Assembly: GCA_029747585.1 (NCBI GenBank)
Contig: JAPEVF010000069.1
Span: 61,745-125,744 of the forward strand
DNA: 64,000 nt
Direction of reading: 5' to 3'
DNA from: Pleurotus djamor
Lineage: Eukaryota > Basidiomycota > Agaricomycetes > Agaricales > Pleurotaceae
Part shown: piece after piece, positions 22,957-34,030 of the stretch
Numbering within the stretch: position 1 is the stretch's first letter
How the letters are laid out: the number at the start of each line of letters is the position of its first letter
Made by a program: the position numbers and the translations under genes
The notes under the pieces: model-generated
What the model was told of the DNA's origin: nothing
Database searches by the model: none
Seen by the model: the letters and a program-made list of their open reading frames with translations, nothing else

Positions 22957-24405
22957 ATGTCCATCGATCTTAGCTTGGATCGACTGAGCCGACTTCTTCA
23001 ACACATCCAACCTTATACTCGTCCAACAATCCACGTTGCTGGTACCAATGGGAAAGGAAGCGTCACTGCGATGCTTTCATCAATCCTGAGGTCTTCGCAA
23101 CCTCCACTGTCCGTCGGACGATTCAATAGTCCACATCTCGTCACAGTTCGCGATTGCATCGTCATCAACGATGAGATGGTGTCGGACAAGCGATACTCCG
23201 AAGCCAGACAACTTGTTGAAGAAGCTGATCTGGAACATGGGACCAAGCTCACTCATTTCGAGATTCTGACTGCGACTGCGCTACTGGTCTTTGAACTGGA
23301 GAAGGTTGATATTGTCATTGCTGAAGTTGGGCTTGGGGGACGACTTGATGCGACCAACACCATACCAGACGAAGCTATCTGCGTCTCAGCTCTGACTTCG
23401 GTCGGTCTTGATCATCAGAAATTCTTGGGCGACACACCCGCTGCTATTGCGAGAGAGAAGGCTGGAATTGCGCGGAGGGGCAAACCCTTCGTTCTTGGGA
23501 AGCAAGAATCCGCCGAGGTGAAGGATGTGACCAAGGAAGTCGTGCGGAATGTTGGGGGTAATCTGGTTGAAGCCGTTCAAGTCCTCGAACGGGACTGGGA
23601 TCTCGACTTCGATGGTGAAAGACCGCGATATATTCACTTGTCATCCGACGATTTCGTTCAGCCTCCCCCACAACCTGTCTCATTACCAATGCCTTGTTTC
23701 TCCAAACCTCTTCGCACACTGCTGCCTCTATATGGGCACCATCAACTAGATAATCTGGCCATTGCATCTACTATAGTGTCGACCTTGCTCACACATCCGT
23801 CATGCAGGCATCTCAACCTCAAGGACAGTATAACAGAAACGTCAGTAGATCGCGGCATACGAGAGGTTCGCTGGCCTGGCCGCCTGGCTTTTCACAGATT
23901 CCGCATAGGTCAACGAAGGATGATAGCTTTGGTGGACGGGGCTCATAATTCCGCATCTGCATCGACATTATCAGGTTATATCACGCATCTATTATCATTG
24001 TTGGATCCGAAGACCTCAAAAGTCGCCCTGACGTACATCCTCGGTCTTTCACATTCACCTCCGAAAACCGCTCTCCATACGCTCTCGCCCTTGTTTCCAC
24101 TAAGAATTCCGGATAGCTCCTCCGTTTCATCGGTTTCTGTGAGAGTGGCGGCCATGGAGTTTTCCCCGCCTGAAGGAATGCCATGGGTGAGGTCTGTCAG
24201 ACCGAATGAAATCGTCGATGTAGTCCAAGCCCTGGTACCTGGGGTCGAAGTGTTCAGAAGCGACTCGCCGAGGCTTGAGGATGCCCTGACGTGGGCCAGC
24301 GGTTTTCAGGATAACACGGAGTCATTAGTGGTCGTCGCGGGTAGTCTTTATCTTGTAGCTGATTTCTATCGATTTTTGCGAGCGCAAGAGGGCGTGCAGC
24401 ACTAG
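22957..24405 (+). CDS. dihydrofolate synthase / folylpolyglutamate synthase family
   Basis: A single-exon gene of 482 codons from ATG 22957. It has the Mur-ligase/FolC signature IHVAGTNGKGSVTAML (P-loop GTNGKGS) near residue 27, followed by GRFNSPHLVTVRD, HFEILTATALLVFE and IVIAEVGLGGRLDATNTI. Then SVGLDHQKFLGDT, IAREKAGIARRGKPFVLG, HHQLDNLAIA, REVRWPGRLAF and LVDGAHNSASASTLS complete the ATP, Mg and glutamate-binding set. The size and the early GTNGKGS match yeast Fol3 (dihydrofolate synthase), which joins glutamate to dihydropteroate, better than the longer folylpolyglutamate synthase Met7, but the split between the two activities is an inference. The sequence LVVVAGSLYLVADFYR near the C-terminus is the usual family end. 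Intact and intronless. Confidence 0.9.
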   Translation: MSIDLSLDRLSRLLQHIQPYTRPTIHVAGTNGKGSVTAMLSSILRSSQPPLSVGRFNSPHLVTVRDCIVINDEMVSDKRYSEARQLVEEADLEHGTKLTHFEILTATALLVFELEKVDIVIAEVGLGGRLDATNTIPDEAICVSALTSVGLDHQKFLGDTPAAIAREKAGIARRGKPFVLGKQESAEVKDVTKEVVRNVGGNLVEAVQVLERDWDLDFDGERPRYIHLSSDDFVQPPPQPVSLPMPCFSKPLRTLLPLYGHHQLDNLAIASTIVSTLLTHPSCRHLNLKDSITETSVDRGIREVRWPGRLAFHRFRIGQRRMIALVDGAHNSASASTLSGYITHLLSLLDPKTSKVALTYILGLSHSPPKTALHTLSPLFPLRIPDSSSVSSVSVRVAAMEFSPPEGMPWVRSVRPNEIVDVVQALVPGVEVFRSDSPRLEDALTWASGFQDNTESLVVVAGSLYLVADFYRFLRAQEGVQH

Positions 24406-24527
24406 CTGGAATACAAACACTTCAATGGTTGTTGTTCAGGCTGAATGATTAGATGATGGAGTGGCCATTTTGGGCGCTAGGCAGAAGGACCGCACTCTGC
24501 TCCCGACCACGACGCACAGACCAGCTT

Positions 24528-24733
24528 TTAGTGCCCACGAACGGCCGCAATCGCGTCGTTTGTCTCTGCTAGATCCGTCTGCTGAACCAGAGAGCATTTC
24601 ATTCCCGAACTCTCATTCGTAGAGTTGTGTTCTCCTTTGCTGTATCCGCATGCTCATGGTACGTGACATTGAGGCGACCTACCTGTGCAATGAGATCATG
24701 GACAATTTTCACCATATCCATAGCCTTTGACAT
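24528..24733 (-). other. possible small minus-strand gene between FolC and ULP2 genes
   Basis: From ATG 24733 on the minus strand a frame reads MSKAMDMVKIVHDLIAQV and on to ENTTLRMRVRE*, a short helical, coiled-coil-like peptide of about 44 residues. A different frame further down reads KCSLVQQTDLAETNDAIAAV and ends at 24528. A splice joining them is not clear, because the obvious donor and acceptor do not keep the frame. It might be a small coiled-coil protein divergent from the ULP2 gene, or chance. I do not recognise it. Confidence 0.2.
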
Positions 24734-24880
24734 GACTACGAGCAAGGATGACCGAGACGCAATGAATCTCCTTCATGAAGTCTCGCATGGTGCTCTTAAC
24801 ACCTCCCGCAACTACCGTGACGCTTCTGGCCCTTCGAATCTGTATGTGTAGTTTATTTGCCCAATAATGATGCTGAATAT

Positions 24881-27800
24881 ATGATGCATAGCTGGAGACA
24901 GAAGCCGACAAAAATACCTCTCCCTATGAATCAGAATACACCCAAGCCTCTAGGAAAGACTCCCGGAAAGGCCACCCGCCCATTCAAACATAACGCCTTG
25001 GATCCTTATGGCAATCATAGAAGCGGGGGTCGCAGTAGTAATCCTGTCGCTAGTGCGACATACATGTCGAAACGGCAGAAGACTGACTACGCGTATAGAG
25101 ATGCCCTCAGCAAACCTAGTTTCCGTGAGTCGATTATACATCTAGATGTCAACACATTCCTTGAATCCGTTTGCAGAAACCCCGAGACATGAGGCACCTA
25201 GATTACCCCCGGATGATATTATGATGGTCGAAGACGATAGTGAAGACTTGGGAGAGCCTATCCTCCGCCATCCTCGAGTGCCGAATTTATCTCTTCCTTC
25301 TCCAGATCCTCTTGACGTACTTGGTGAAAGGACTTCACAGAAATCGTGCCGTGCGACTGCTTTAGGGCAGAAACCACCGACACCGGTTGGTCAACATCCA
25401 TTCGACAGCAAGCCGATCAAGCCGCTATCAATCGGCACTTCAAACCACACCCATGGACAGCTTTCCTCCGATCCTGTTGAAGATAGTTCGCCTCCTCCAA
25501 CTCCTTTTGTTCCCTTAATTCTTCCTGGTCGCACAGGCTTTGTTCGAAGTCAAGCCGATCGCATCAACACCAACTCAAGGAAACCCAATGTGCCGCATCT
25601 TGACTTGAAGGCCAAAGCTAAGGCCAAAGATAAAATGAAGTCAAAGCAAGGTTCATTGAAGGTCTGCTTGTGCACCTCTTGTCCTCGATCCTATCTCATC
25701 GACCTAGATCACTCCACAATATCAACGTTCGTCCGGCCGAGCGTCTAAATTATCGAAAGGAGACGAAGAGGGTGATTTGGTCGCAGCGGTTGAAGTTAAA
25801 GTCGCATACGTTGGTGTCCAAGAGGAATCTACTCCAGGTATGAACGTTACATTGAAGAAACAAGATGGCGACTTGCGACTTTCGATAATGAACGTCAAGA
25901 TCTCGAGCCCGACGTCGACACTCCTCGGCTTCAATGTCGCTACAGATATCTCACAAATCAAGGTAAACTCCTCGTTTGTGGATAGTACAGCGCTAAATCA
26001 TGTACGTTTGCGTAGATGACGAAACCCGACGTTGAAGAGAAGACTCTCGCTCTGCAACTCGTGACTCAAAGTAAATACAGCGGTCGCCCTCGTGATACAT
26101 ATAAACCAGGTACGTCACAGGCAATAAATTACGTGACGTCGGCTGTCTCAACCAGTTGGCGATAGGACACGAAGATTTGGGAAGACTCTTGTTTATCTTT
26201 GATTCTGAGCATCGCTCCGATTATCGAGCGTTGTTCGAAGGCCTTAAACACACAGTCAAAGATTCGCAGTACCTTGGGTAGCTTCATCCGACACTATCTC
26301 ATCAAACCACAACTAAGATATATCCTTTTTTTGACTTCAGACTATCGGCGACGAAGCCAATGATCGAAGCTTATCAGCTCACTGCTCATGCCGTTGCACA
26401 GAGCTACGCAAAGTCACCGAGTAGCAGTCTGCCAACGAGACAGCCTACGTCTAAACCTGCATCTGGAGTCAAGCGTAGATTGTCGCCTGATAGCGAATTT
26501 GTCATACCTGACTACACCCCTTCCTCTTCGTACGTGCAATCCGCAATGTATGTCTTGTCAATTGTGAAATCTGACTTTTGCATAGAAATTCCACGAATCT
26601 CCCTACACGGCGGTCGGCAAGGCAGTCGCTACAGAAAGATCCTGTGCAGATACCCAAGACGGATCCCGAAGAAATGTAAGCGAATCACATATTCTTTCAT
26701 TCTTTCTACCCGCTGAAACTCGTCACAGAATACTGGTATACCCTCCTAACACCACCGGCGCTGTGACCATCACAACTTCTGACCTGATGCGCCTTCAACC
26801 TGGCGAATTCCTCAACGATACCCTAATTGAGTTTGGTCTGAAGTATGAACACTCACTTACTCATTTACAACCACGTCTAACTTCTGACGCAGGCTCTGGT
26901 TGAAGGATCTGGAAGATACACGCCCTGAACTTGCCAAAGATGTCCACGTCTTCAATTCCTTCTTCTATAAGAAACTGAAAGTCCGCAAGTACGCGACACA
27001 GCGCCTTCCTCAGTCGCATGTCTGATGCTTATATCTCCCTAGCATCGCCGAGGGCTATCAGAGTGTTCGCAAGTGGACTTCCAAGTTTGACCTGTTCCAG
27101 AAGAAATACCTGATCGTCCCAATTAATGAGAAGTACGTTATATTCGACGCACACACCTTACCAGGCTGATCTTGGCAAATCATCTTAGCCTTCACTGGTA
27201 TCTCGCGATCATCTACGAACCTGAACATACTCTTCGTCCTCCAGAACCTGCTCCAGAGCCGAGGACCCGGCGCAAAAGCGGTCGTGGAGTAGAATCTCCA
27301 GGAGCATCCATCCCCACGGACACTCAGCCGCACACTCCGGATGCGGCGGACGAAGACTTGGTCACACTTACGGATAGCTTAGTCCTTGGTCAACGCCCTC
27401 AGACACCACTGAGTGAGGCTCAGGAAGCTGAGGTTGAACAACAACTTATACCCAATTCGGACGGTGTGGAGTTGATTGGAGGTGGTCCCAGCCCTATTGA
27501 CGTTGATGACAATGTCGATTTCCAGCGGGAAGATTCCCCTCTCACAGATTTATCGGGTGACGAAATCATGATCCGTTCGAGTGACGAGGTTGCAACAGCC
27601 CCAGGTCGCAGGTCGCTTAGCGTGTCAGAAATGAAGTCTCCTCCCATCCACGTCGTCGAGGATGTCGATATGTCGGACGGGACAGCAGAATCTTCTGAAC
27701 CAGTCGTTCAACGCACGGCGGATGCTCTCATGCCTCTAGATCTTGAACCTGCAGCTGCGCCATCAGAGCAAGCTCGTAGGCAAACATCACTCACCCAATT

Positions 27801-28623
27801 CTACGGCAAACCGAAAAGAGACAGGCGACGCATCATACCGCCCACTCCGCCGCCCGAGTCCACTGATGTCGATGTGGTCGATGTACAAGAACCTAGCGCT
27901 GTATTGGAACCAATAGTCCCAAAGTAGGTCTTGCCCATCCTTATCACCACATCTTTTACTAAGCAACATTAGGACATACATATTTACGCTGGACTCCCTG
28001 GGAACGAGGCACCCCGCCGTTGGTAAGACGCTGAGCACCTACTTGAAGTTAGAGGCCAAAGACAAGAAGAATATCGACCTAACTAGCGATGCTCAGACCC
28101 TCCCGGCTCTTGTACGAAACGTCCGCTTCTCTGTCTATCCTTCGGTTCATTTCGTGTTAGGTACCCGTCCAACCAAACCACTGTGACTGCGGTGTCTATC
28201 TGCTTCACTTTGCAGAAACGTTCATGAAAGATCCGCTCAAATATTGCAAGAATATCTTGGTGAGTTCCTCGTTTCGACCTTATCTCACAAGCTTATGGTC
28301 CCTAGTCACGACGGACAGGGTACACCCTGACCGAACGTCAGGCCGACTGGGACGATGCCAGTGTCGGTTTTTTCCGCCAGAAGCTCACTCTGAGAATCAG
28401 GTCGCTTTCAGAAGAATGGGAGAAAGGGCGGGCACCTAAAGGATCCGAAGCTGCGAGGCCTCTGGAGGCCCTTCCAGAAAAGTCGGAGCCGCAACAGAGG
28501 GCGGTCCAAAGCTTCCCAGAAACGGAGGTTGTACCAGATAGCGAGGAATCAGACGGGAGTATTGAATTTGTCGAGATGAAGATGAAATCTACGCCTCGTA
28601 AAGTACCGAGGCCGCGAGGCTAA
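24881..28623 (+). CDS. ULP2/SENP6-like SUMO-specific cysteine protease (C48)
   Basis: Gene of about thirteen exons from ATG 24881 (or 24884) to TAA 28623. The N-terminal half is disordered (RSGGRSSNPVASATYMSKRQ and proline-rich linkers) but holds an ordered block around 25750-26350 (KVAYVGVQEESTPGMNVTLK, GFNVATDISQI, LGRLLFIFDSEHRSDYRALF). The C48 peptidase core then runs ILVYPPNTTGAVTITTSDL, QPGEFLNDTLIEFGLK, VHVFNSFFYKKL, KWTSKFDLFQKKYLIVPIN and LHWYLAIIYEPE (catalytic His). An acidic insertion of about 240 residues (27230-27925) comes next, then TYIFTLDSLG (Asp) and VPVQPNHCDCGVYLLHF (Gln, Cys). A large insert between His and Asp is the hallmark of ULP2/SENP6/SENP7, which trim poly-SUMO chains in the nucleus. 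SUMO-interacting-type clusters (VELIGG, IEFVEM) occur in the insert and tail. Catalytic residues are all present. Confidence 0.9.
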
Positions 28624-30593
28624 TTTTTTTCTTGCTACGGCCTATTGCTGCTGTTTTGCTGCTTTCATGTTTCGCATTTCATCCTACCATACGTACAGTG
28701 TCGTTCCATTTTCTGTTTATTTTACTTACGCCATATTGACAGTTACTGTATTAGCATACCACACTAACTAGAGGGAGATCGCCGATCTTTGTAAATTATA
28801 GGGTAGTTATTGAATTGAGGTGTTGAGCAACACAATGAATTGACCATGGTCCCGTGTCTCTCTTTACGCGAACCATCAACTCAAAAAGTGGGCCTGTCTG
28901 TCTATCGGCGAAAAGACAGGAAAAACCTAGCTTCAGCCATGTGTCTACGCGAACTGGAGAACTCACTAAATGATAAAACTCGGATTAAACCTGGAAATTT
29001 TAGTTGAGATTTACCTGGAATCCTAACGGGATTCAAGCGAACGACGAGAGGAAACGGATGAAATACGGTGTTCTACGGGATCGACGAATGGTCGCAGAAT
29101 TCCGTTGAACCTGATGATTCCTGGAGAGATTGCTGCCGTTGCCGCAACCGCCGCCACTGGCGTTCGATGCTGCCTCGTGGTCGTGTATCCCTCGACTGGT
29201 AGTTATGTTTATGCACTTGGTGGAGCGAGAAAGAACGGAAACAAAAGCAAAAAGTTGAGGGTCAAGACCATGCCCGAAGCTCCTCGCGTACGCGTGACAA
29301 TATGATGGAGCCCTCTGCCGACGCAGAGTCGCTCTAAGGCCACAGCGGTCAGTCCTTCACGTTGCTTTGACAGGCGACTTGGAAACATTGTACTTACTTG
29401 CCAGGAACAAATTAGGCAGTACATCGCAAACGCGACCCCTTCAGGGCTTCTTGGGGGTTTTCATTATTTACACCTGCCAGAGTGTGGGGAAGCCGAGCTG
29501 ATCGATCGGAGGAACGACGGACAAATGCGACTGTGGAGAAATTCCCAAAAACGAAACAGAAAAACTCGTAACCATCGCGATTTTTCGAGACCGTTTGCAG
29601 CATAAGGCAATTTTAGACTTGGAGAGATCAAGGTCAGGCTAGCCTTAGTTAAGGCATTTTTGCCGTTAAGGGTGTTTTTGCGCTTACGTCTTGTGCTTTG
29701 CCACAAATCTCCTTTCGAGCTTTGAGCTTCTGTTCGGAAACATCGTTGAGGAGGTTGACGTTGACGTTAACGACACATCGCCTTCGTCGGCCGGTTCGCT
29801 CGTTTTTGTAACGTTAGTCTGTGGACGCCCACGACCGTCGCTATTTTTCCCGCCGAACCAATGACCGTGGCATCCTCTGGACGTGCTGGCACGATGGTCC
29901 CTTGTGGTTGGGGTTGGGGTATGAAAAAAATTGATGAAGGTGTATTGANTTTTTTTCTGAATCCTTCAATGCTGCCCTGGGCGAATATGCGTAAGATCCG
30001 AAGGCTAGTCAAGCCGCCCAAAACCCTCGAAAAAGACACGAATAGAATGGTGAATTTGATATGAGTGATATGAGTCCTGGAGAGCCCTCATTTCATCGTT
30101 GTTCCTGGGTAGGATCTGGTATGACAACTGGTACTAACCGGTAGGCAATATTGAGTAAAGTTCCGGTGAGTAAACTTCGGCGACGACCATCGCATGGCGT
30201 TTGGAAAGCGAGTAAGGAGAGGCAGGCAACTCGGTGCCAAGACCTTTAGAAAACAAGCTCGATATGTTTGTCAACACGCGATGCGATAAACAGGGTCGGT
30301 CAGGAGGTACAAGGGAGCAATATGGTTAATCCTATTGTCGAAGGTCCGTGGTGACGAACTCCTAAAATGCCACTTACGGGTACCATTGCTCCCGGGCGCC
30401 AGGGAGTAGAAGTGGATGGAATAGGAATACATATAGCTTCCGGCACACGCATGCTGACGGTCAATTGATATATTGCCATTATTAGTTTGAGATGGGGTTG
30501 GTCTATTGGTATCATCATGCAAAAGAGGCTATCAGAAAGCGTCCGCTACACGGGGGATTTGGGAAGCGCTCCCTGTACTGAGTTCCATACGCA
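28624..30593. other. about 2-kb gene-poor region
   Basis: Between the ULP2 stop and the Mit_KHE1 stop. Short frames on both strands (for example 29105-29305 plus; 29464-29706 and 29767-30039 minus) have no recognisable family and no coherent splice pattern. A poly-T/N site at 29949-29956 may mark a sequence error. A T-rich 3' UTR follows the ULP2 gene (28625-28800). I cannot support a gene here. Confidence 0.4.
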
Positions 30594-31657
30594 TCAATCC
30601 TGGGCTGTCTGCGCCCGATTCTTCGCTTGATCCAATGCACGATATATGCCCAAAGCATCATCGCTCTCCAAGTCGAACGTATCCAGAAGCGACGGTATTC
30701 GATCGCGTGAAAGAAGGGGATCTCGGGTGGTCGAGATAGCGTCGTCCAAACGATAGAAAGAATCAAGTGCTAGGCTAGGCTGCGGTTGTATGCCAGCACC
30801 TTCCAACAGTGCTTGAACATAATCGGACGCCCGATAGGCTGGAATCATTTTCGACACGTTAGTCGTGGTCAATAGAGCATCAGAGGCGTTGAAGTTACCT
30901 CGATAGTGATGCCAAGACCTCCAGACGCAATAGAAAAACGGTAGATTCGGTATGATAGCTTCAAGGACATCATTTAGTTCAGCGAAGGAGCCTAACACCA
31001 TCACACGCACGTATTAGCTTGAGGGGGGCTGTTAGCGGTGTCAATGCCATCCAGGTATAGAAGCCTCTGCGGTGTTTTGGGCTGCGGCTCTGCACTAACG
31101 CTGTTAGGTGCGATATAATTGTTTGATCGTTTATTACGGACGAAGGGTACAGAAGTGGGATCTATTCGTCATCAATATGTGAGTAGGGCTTTTCGGATAA
31201 GTCCATCGTCCGCGTGGATTTACCTTCACCATGGAATCGGTTTTCAGAGTATCCTTTGCTCGCCCAGTTAGGTCGGGATGCCGTATCGTCGGGCCAAGGG
31301 AGGGGTCTATTCCTTTCAAGGCAAGTTCTTCAAAATCAAGGCGGTCTACTATTCGTTCGCCTGCCAGATACACTCTGTTCTAGAACTCAAGTTCAACGCG
31401 TTGTCACGGGCTCAGTCCAGTCATCAACTCACTTTCCATGATCCCTTCTCTGCTTGGCCATAGCTTGACCAAAGTCGCGTCGCTTTCTCACCCAACCAAT
31501 TCGACCAACTGCCTTCTGACTCCTTCTTCGAGGCTGGCAAAGTGGGCTTCGCAAGCTGAAAGTGGTAGTATATCAACGCTTCATTTGAGCGACTGGCGCG
31601 CGTCAGGGGAAGAGCTATTATGCGTAGTGGCTGCAGCACTTTGCTTATCGAGGACAT
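30594..31657 (-). CDS. Mit_KHE1 family mitochondrial K+/H+ exchange protein, copy A
   Basis: Starts at ATG 31657 (MSSISKVLQPLRIIALPLTR) and ends AQTAQD* at 30594, in about five exons. The conserved path is EGSWSNWLGEKATRLWSSY, then ERIVDRLDFEELALKGIDPS, KIPLLYPSSV, SPKHRRGFYTWMALTPLTAP, PIIPNLPFFYCVWRSWHHYR and DYVQALLEGAGIQP. This is the pattern of the mitochondrial K+-H+ exchange-related family (yeast YDL183C type), inner-membrane proteins linked to potassium-proton exchange and matrix volume control. The two hydrophobic stretches around PLTAPLKLIPIIPNLPFFYC are the likely membrane segments. It has a close paralogue, in opposite orientation, at 51675-52779. The intact reading frame and conserved core argue that this copy is functional. 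Confidence 0.8.
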
Positions 31658-34030
31658 TGTCGCGATGATGGAGGTAATAAATCAAGAAACGAAACGCACT
31701 CTCGCCGTCATCGACGTACTAATACTATGCGCGTCATGGCGGCACAAGCACTCCCAATTGGGATGCACGATCTTGGGGCCTCGGTCTCCTCGGCGATGCC
31801 CACAACCTCAGACCTGTCCACCGCCACAACAATGTACTTACTTACCACCAGAACCTGAGTATATTGTTTCTTGGCTGCCAGGCGATACAAGCTTACAACT
31901 GTCCTTGGTCGTGTCGACCTCGCCTCGTGGATCTGAGCGTCATCTCTCGGTCGCGCTTATTCTACACGGTAACTGTTCAACTCTACATCTCGTTTCTGGC
32001 ATCCCGTATGCTCTCCACACACAACGCTCATCGACAACATTATCTATCTGATACTCTCCGCTGAAGCGCACTTTTGGAACGGTCTTGACGTCTTGTTTGG
32101 CAGCAACAAGCACTTGGATTTCCCCAGCTTGAAGTCGTTGACCATCGAGATGGCCGCTCGAGAGGATAACCCATTCACCTATGAATAAATTACGGTGTAT
32201 ATCTAGGACAAATTGCCTCAATTGATGGAGCGAGGGCTACTTCGGTTCGCGGAAAAGATCTGGTTTTGATTTCTCGTACGTATTTGCACATATACATACG
32301 CTTTCCCCCTCTGAACTCACGGAAGGCTGGCACAGTAGCCACTTACGAACTTCTCGACGCTGCTTCTGCGCTGCAGTATGCTTCCCATACTCTAGAGCAC
32401 AGGTCGTAGCAACGAAAAGTTGCAGTGGCTCCCTTCGATGTCCTGCTCGGTTTTATGCGGACGCACTCACCCTTTGTCATCTCGAACGCGAACACGGACT
32501 CGCAATTCGTGTCGGAACCCTCACCGTCGCCGCTCAAGCTATCAATCAACTTCTTTCCTGTCGTTCACGAGACTATTTTGCGCTCTCCACATTCTACTGT
32601 ACCCCTGCGTTCGGTGCACATTCGCCCTTGAAAGGGCCAAAGGTCTCAAAATTTGCCACCGTTCATCTGCACCGATCTTAGGCTCTTCCGGACCCTGCTT
32701 CAGTTTGTTCCAGCTCTCTCTTGAAGACTTCGATATCCGCCTGAGTTGTTGGACTTTGTGTGAGTAGCTCCCGTGGGTGTCACCCATCCATCCAAGGGCA
32801 ACTACTCTAGCGAACCCCAAGGTCCTGTCCACGCGCTCGTGATAGCGGTAAGTACCGAGTATCCTCTCAACCTAGACTGCTGTCTCACCCACATACAATG
32901 TGGATACATAAGGGGGAAAAGAAGCTAGCTTTCGGCGGGAGAAGTTTGATAGCTTTAACTGTTGACGCTCCGCTGCCGACAAAGCTCTTAGGGTTTAGAG
33001 AAAAATAACGGAATACAGTCGCAGACCCGAGTCTCCGACATATGACGACCGCACCGCTCTGATACCCTCGGCCATGATGACCGTGTGTGTTTGTGATCCT
33101 GCGACCCCGTACGACGGACTGGTCTCAGTAACCTGTTTTTACTTCCCCTTCCCTTGGGCCTTGTGCCTCCTTACTAGATCAAAGTTCATGCATTTTATGT
33201 GCGCAAGGATTAGCGACCCGTTTGCTAGACGGATAGAACTTCCTTAGCCAGCCGAACATTTCTCCTCTGAGCTCACTTGGGCAGATACCTCCTGCTGAGG
33301 ACCTGCTCTACTACTATATGTCCATCAAAATACGCCCCGCGGCTTCGGTCAATCAATCGGGCAGCTGGCATCACCGCAAGAGACCTCTAACCAACAGCCC
33401 TACGGCTATTTTCCAAGACCGTCTAACCACTGGGTTTCTCCGCTTCCTACCGATAACGTCATAAGACGAGACTTAAAGGTCTGTCCCCCAAGAAACCAAC
33501 GCCCTTTGGGAGACGATGTTTGGTAACCAGTCTCCTCAAGCCAATTAGTGGTTCTGAGCGCCTCAAAGGGAGAACGGGGCGTAAGAGCTTTCAGAAATTT
33601 TCCGCTCAAACTTGACGGCAAACAAGATTACAACCAACGTTCCTTAGCCGAAATCAGGGTAGCCGAAATATCGGATGAGCAGGCGAAAGGTCAGGACCAG
33701 TGTAGTTATCTCCAAAGCTCCCATATGGTCTTCAAGCTTTTCTACAATGGTGCGAGTTTTTGCGATCGCGAACATGGAGATTCTAGGCAACTAGAATCTC
33801 CAGCCAATTGCAGTCGCGTGCCGCACACTAATTTTAGTTTATCTAGGAAGCAAGTTACGATCAAAGCGCCCACACGCTGCGCCTCTGAGGTCTTGCCTCA
33901 GTTCGCGTATGCTCTACGGTGAGTCTTGGACACCACGCACAGTAGGGGAACACCGAGGAAAAGGATGGAGAGTTTAAAATGACACTAAACGGAACACCAC
34001 TAGATACTCAGCATCCATTTTTGCCCCAAA
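31658..34030. other. 2.4-kb region without a confident gene; possible relics
   Basis: No gene can be modelled end to end. On the plus strand, 32200-32690 has two coding-like blocks without a start: one reading GQIASIDGARATSVRGKDLV and another reading YADALTLCHLERERGLAIRV, which together look like pieces of a broken gene I cannot name. Overlapping frames on the minus strand (31940-32221, 32542-32832) compete with them. At 33140-33920 the sequence has few stops on the minus strand (ORF 33406-33621, which contains KGRWFLGGQTFKSRLMTLSV) but no family resemblance. The region may hold remains of a retroelement or of an inserted gene. Confidence 0.3.

Noticed and set aside
33140..33920. Stretch that at first looked like organellar rRNA or a mitochondrial insertion
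   Set aside because: I could not match any conserved rRNA block, and its base composition is like the nuclear flanks, so it is only listed as unassigned sequence.
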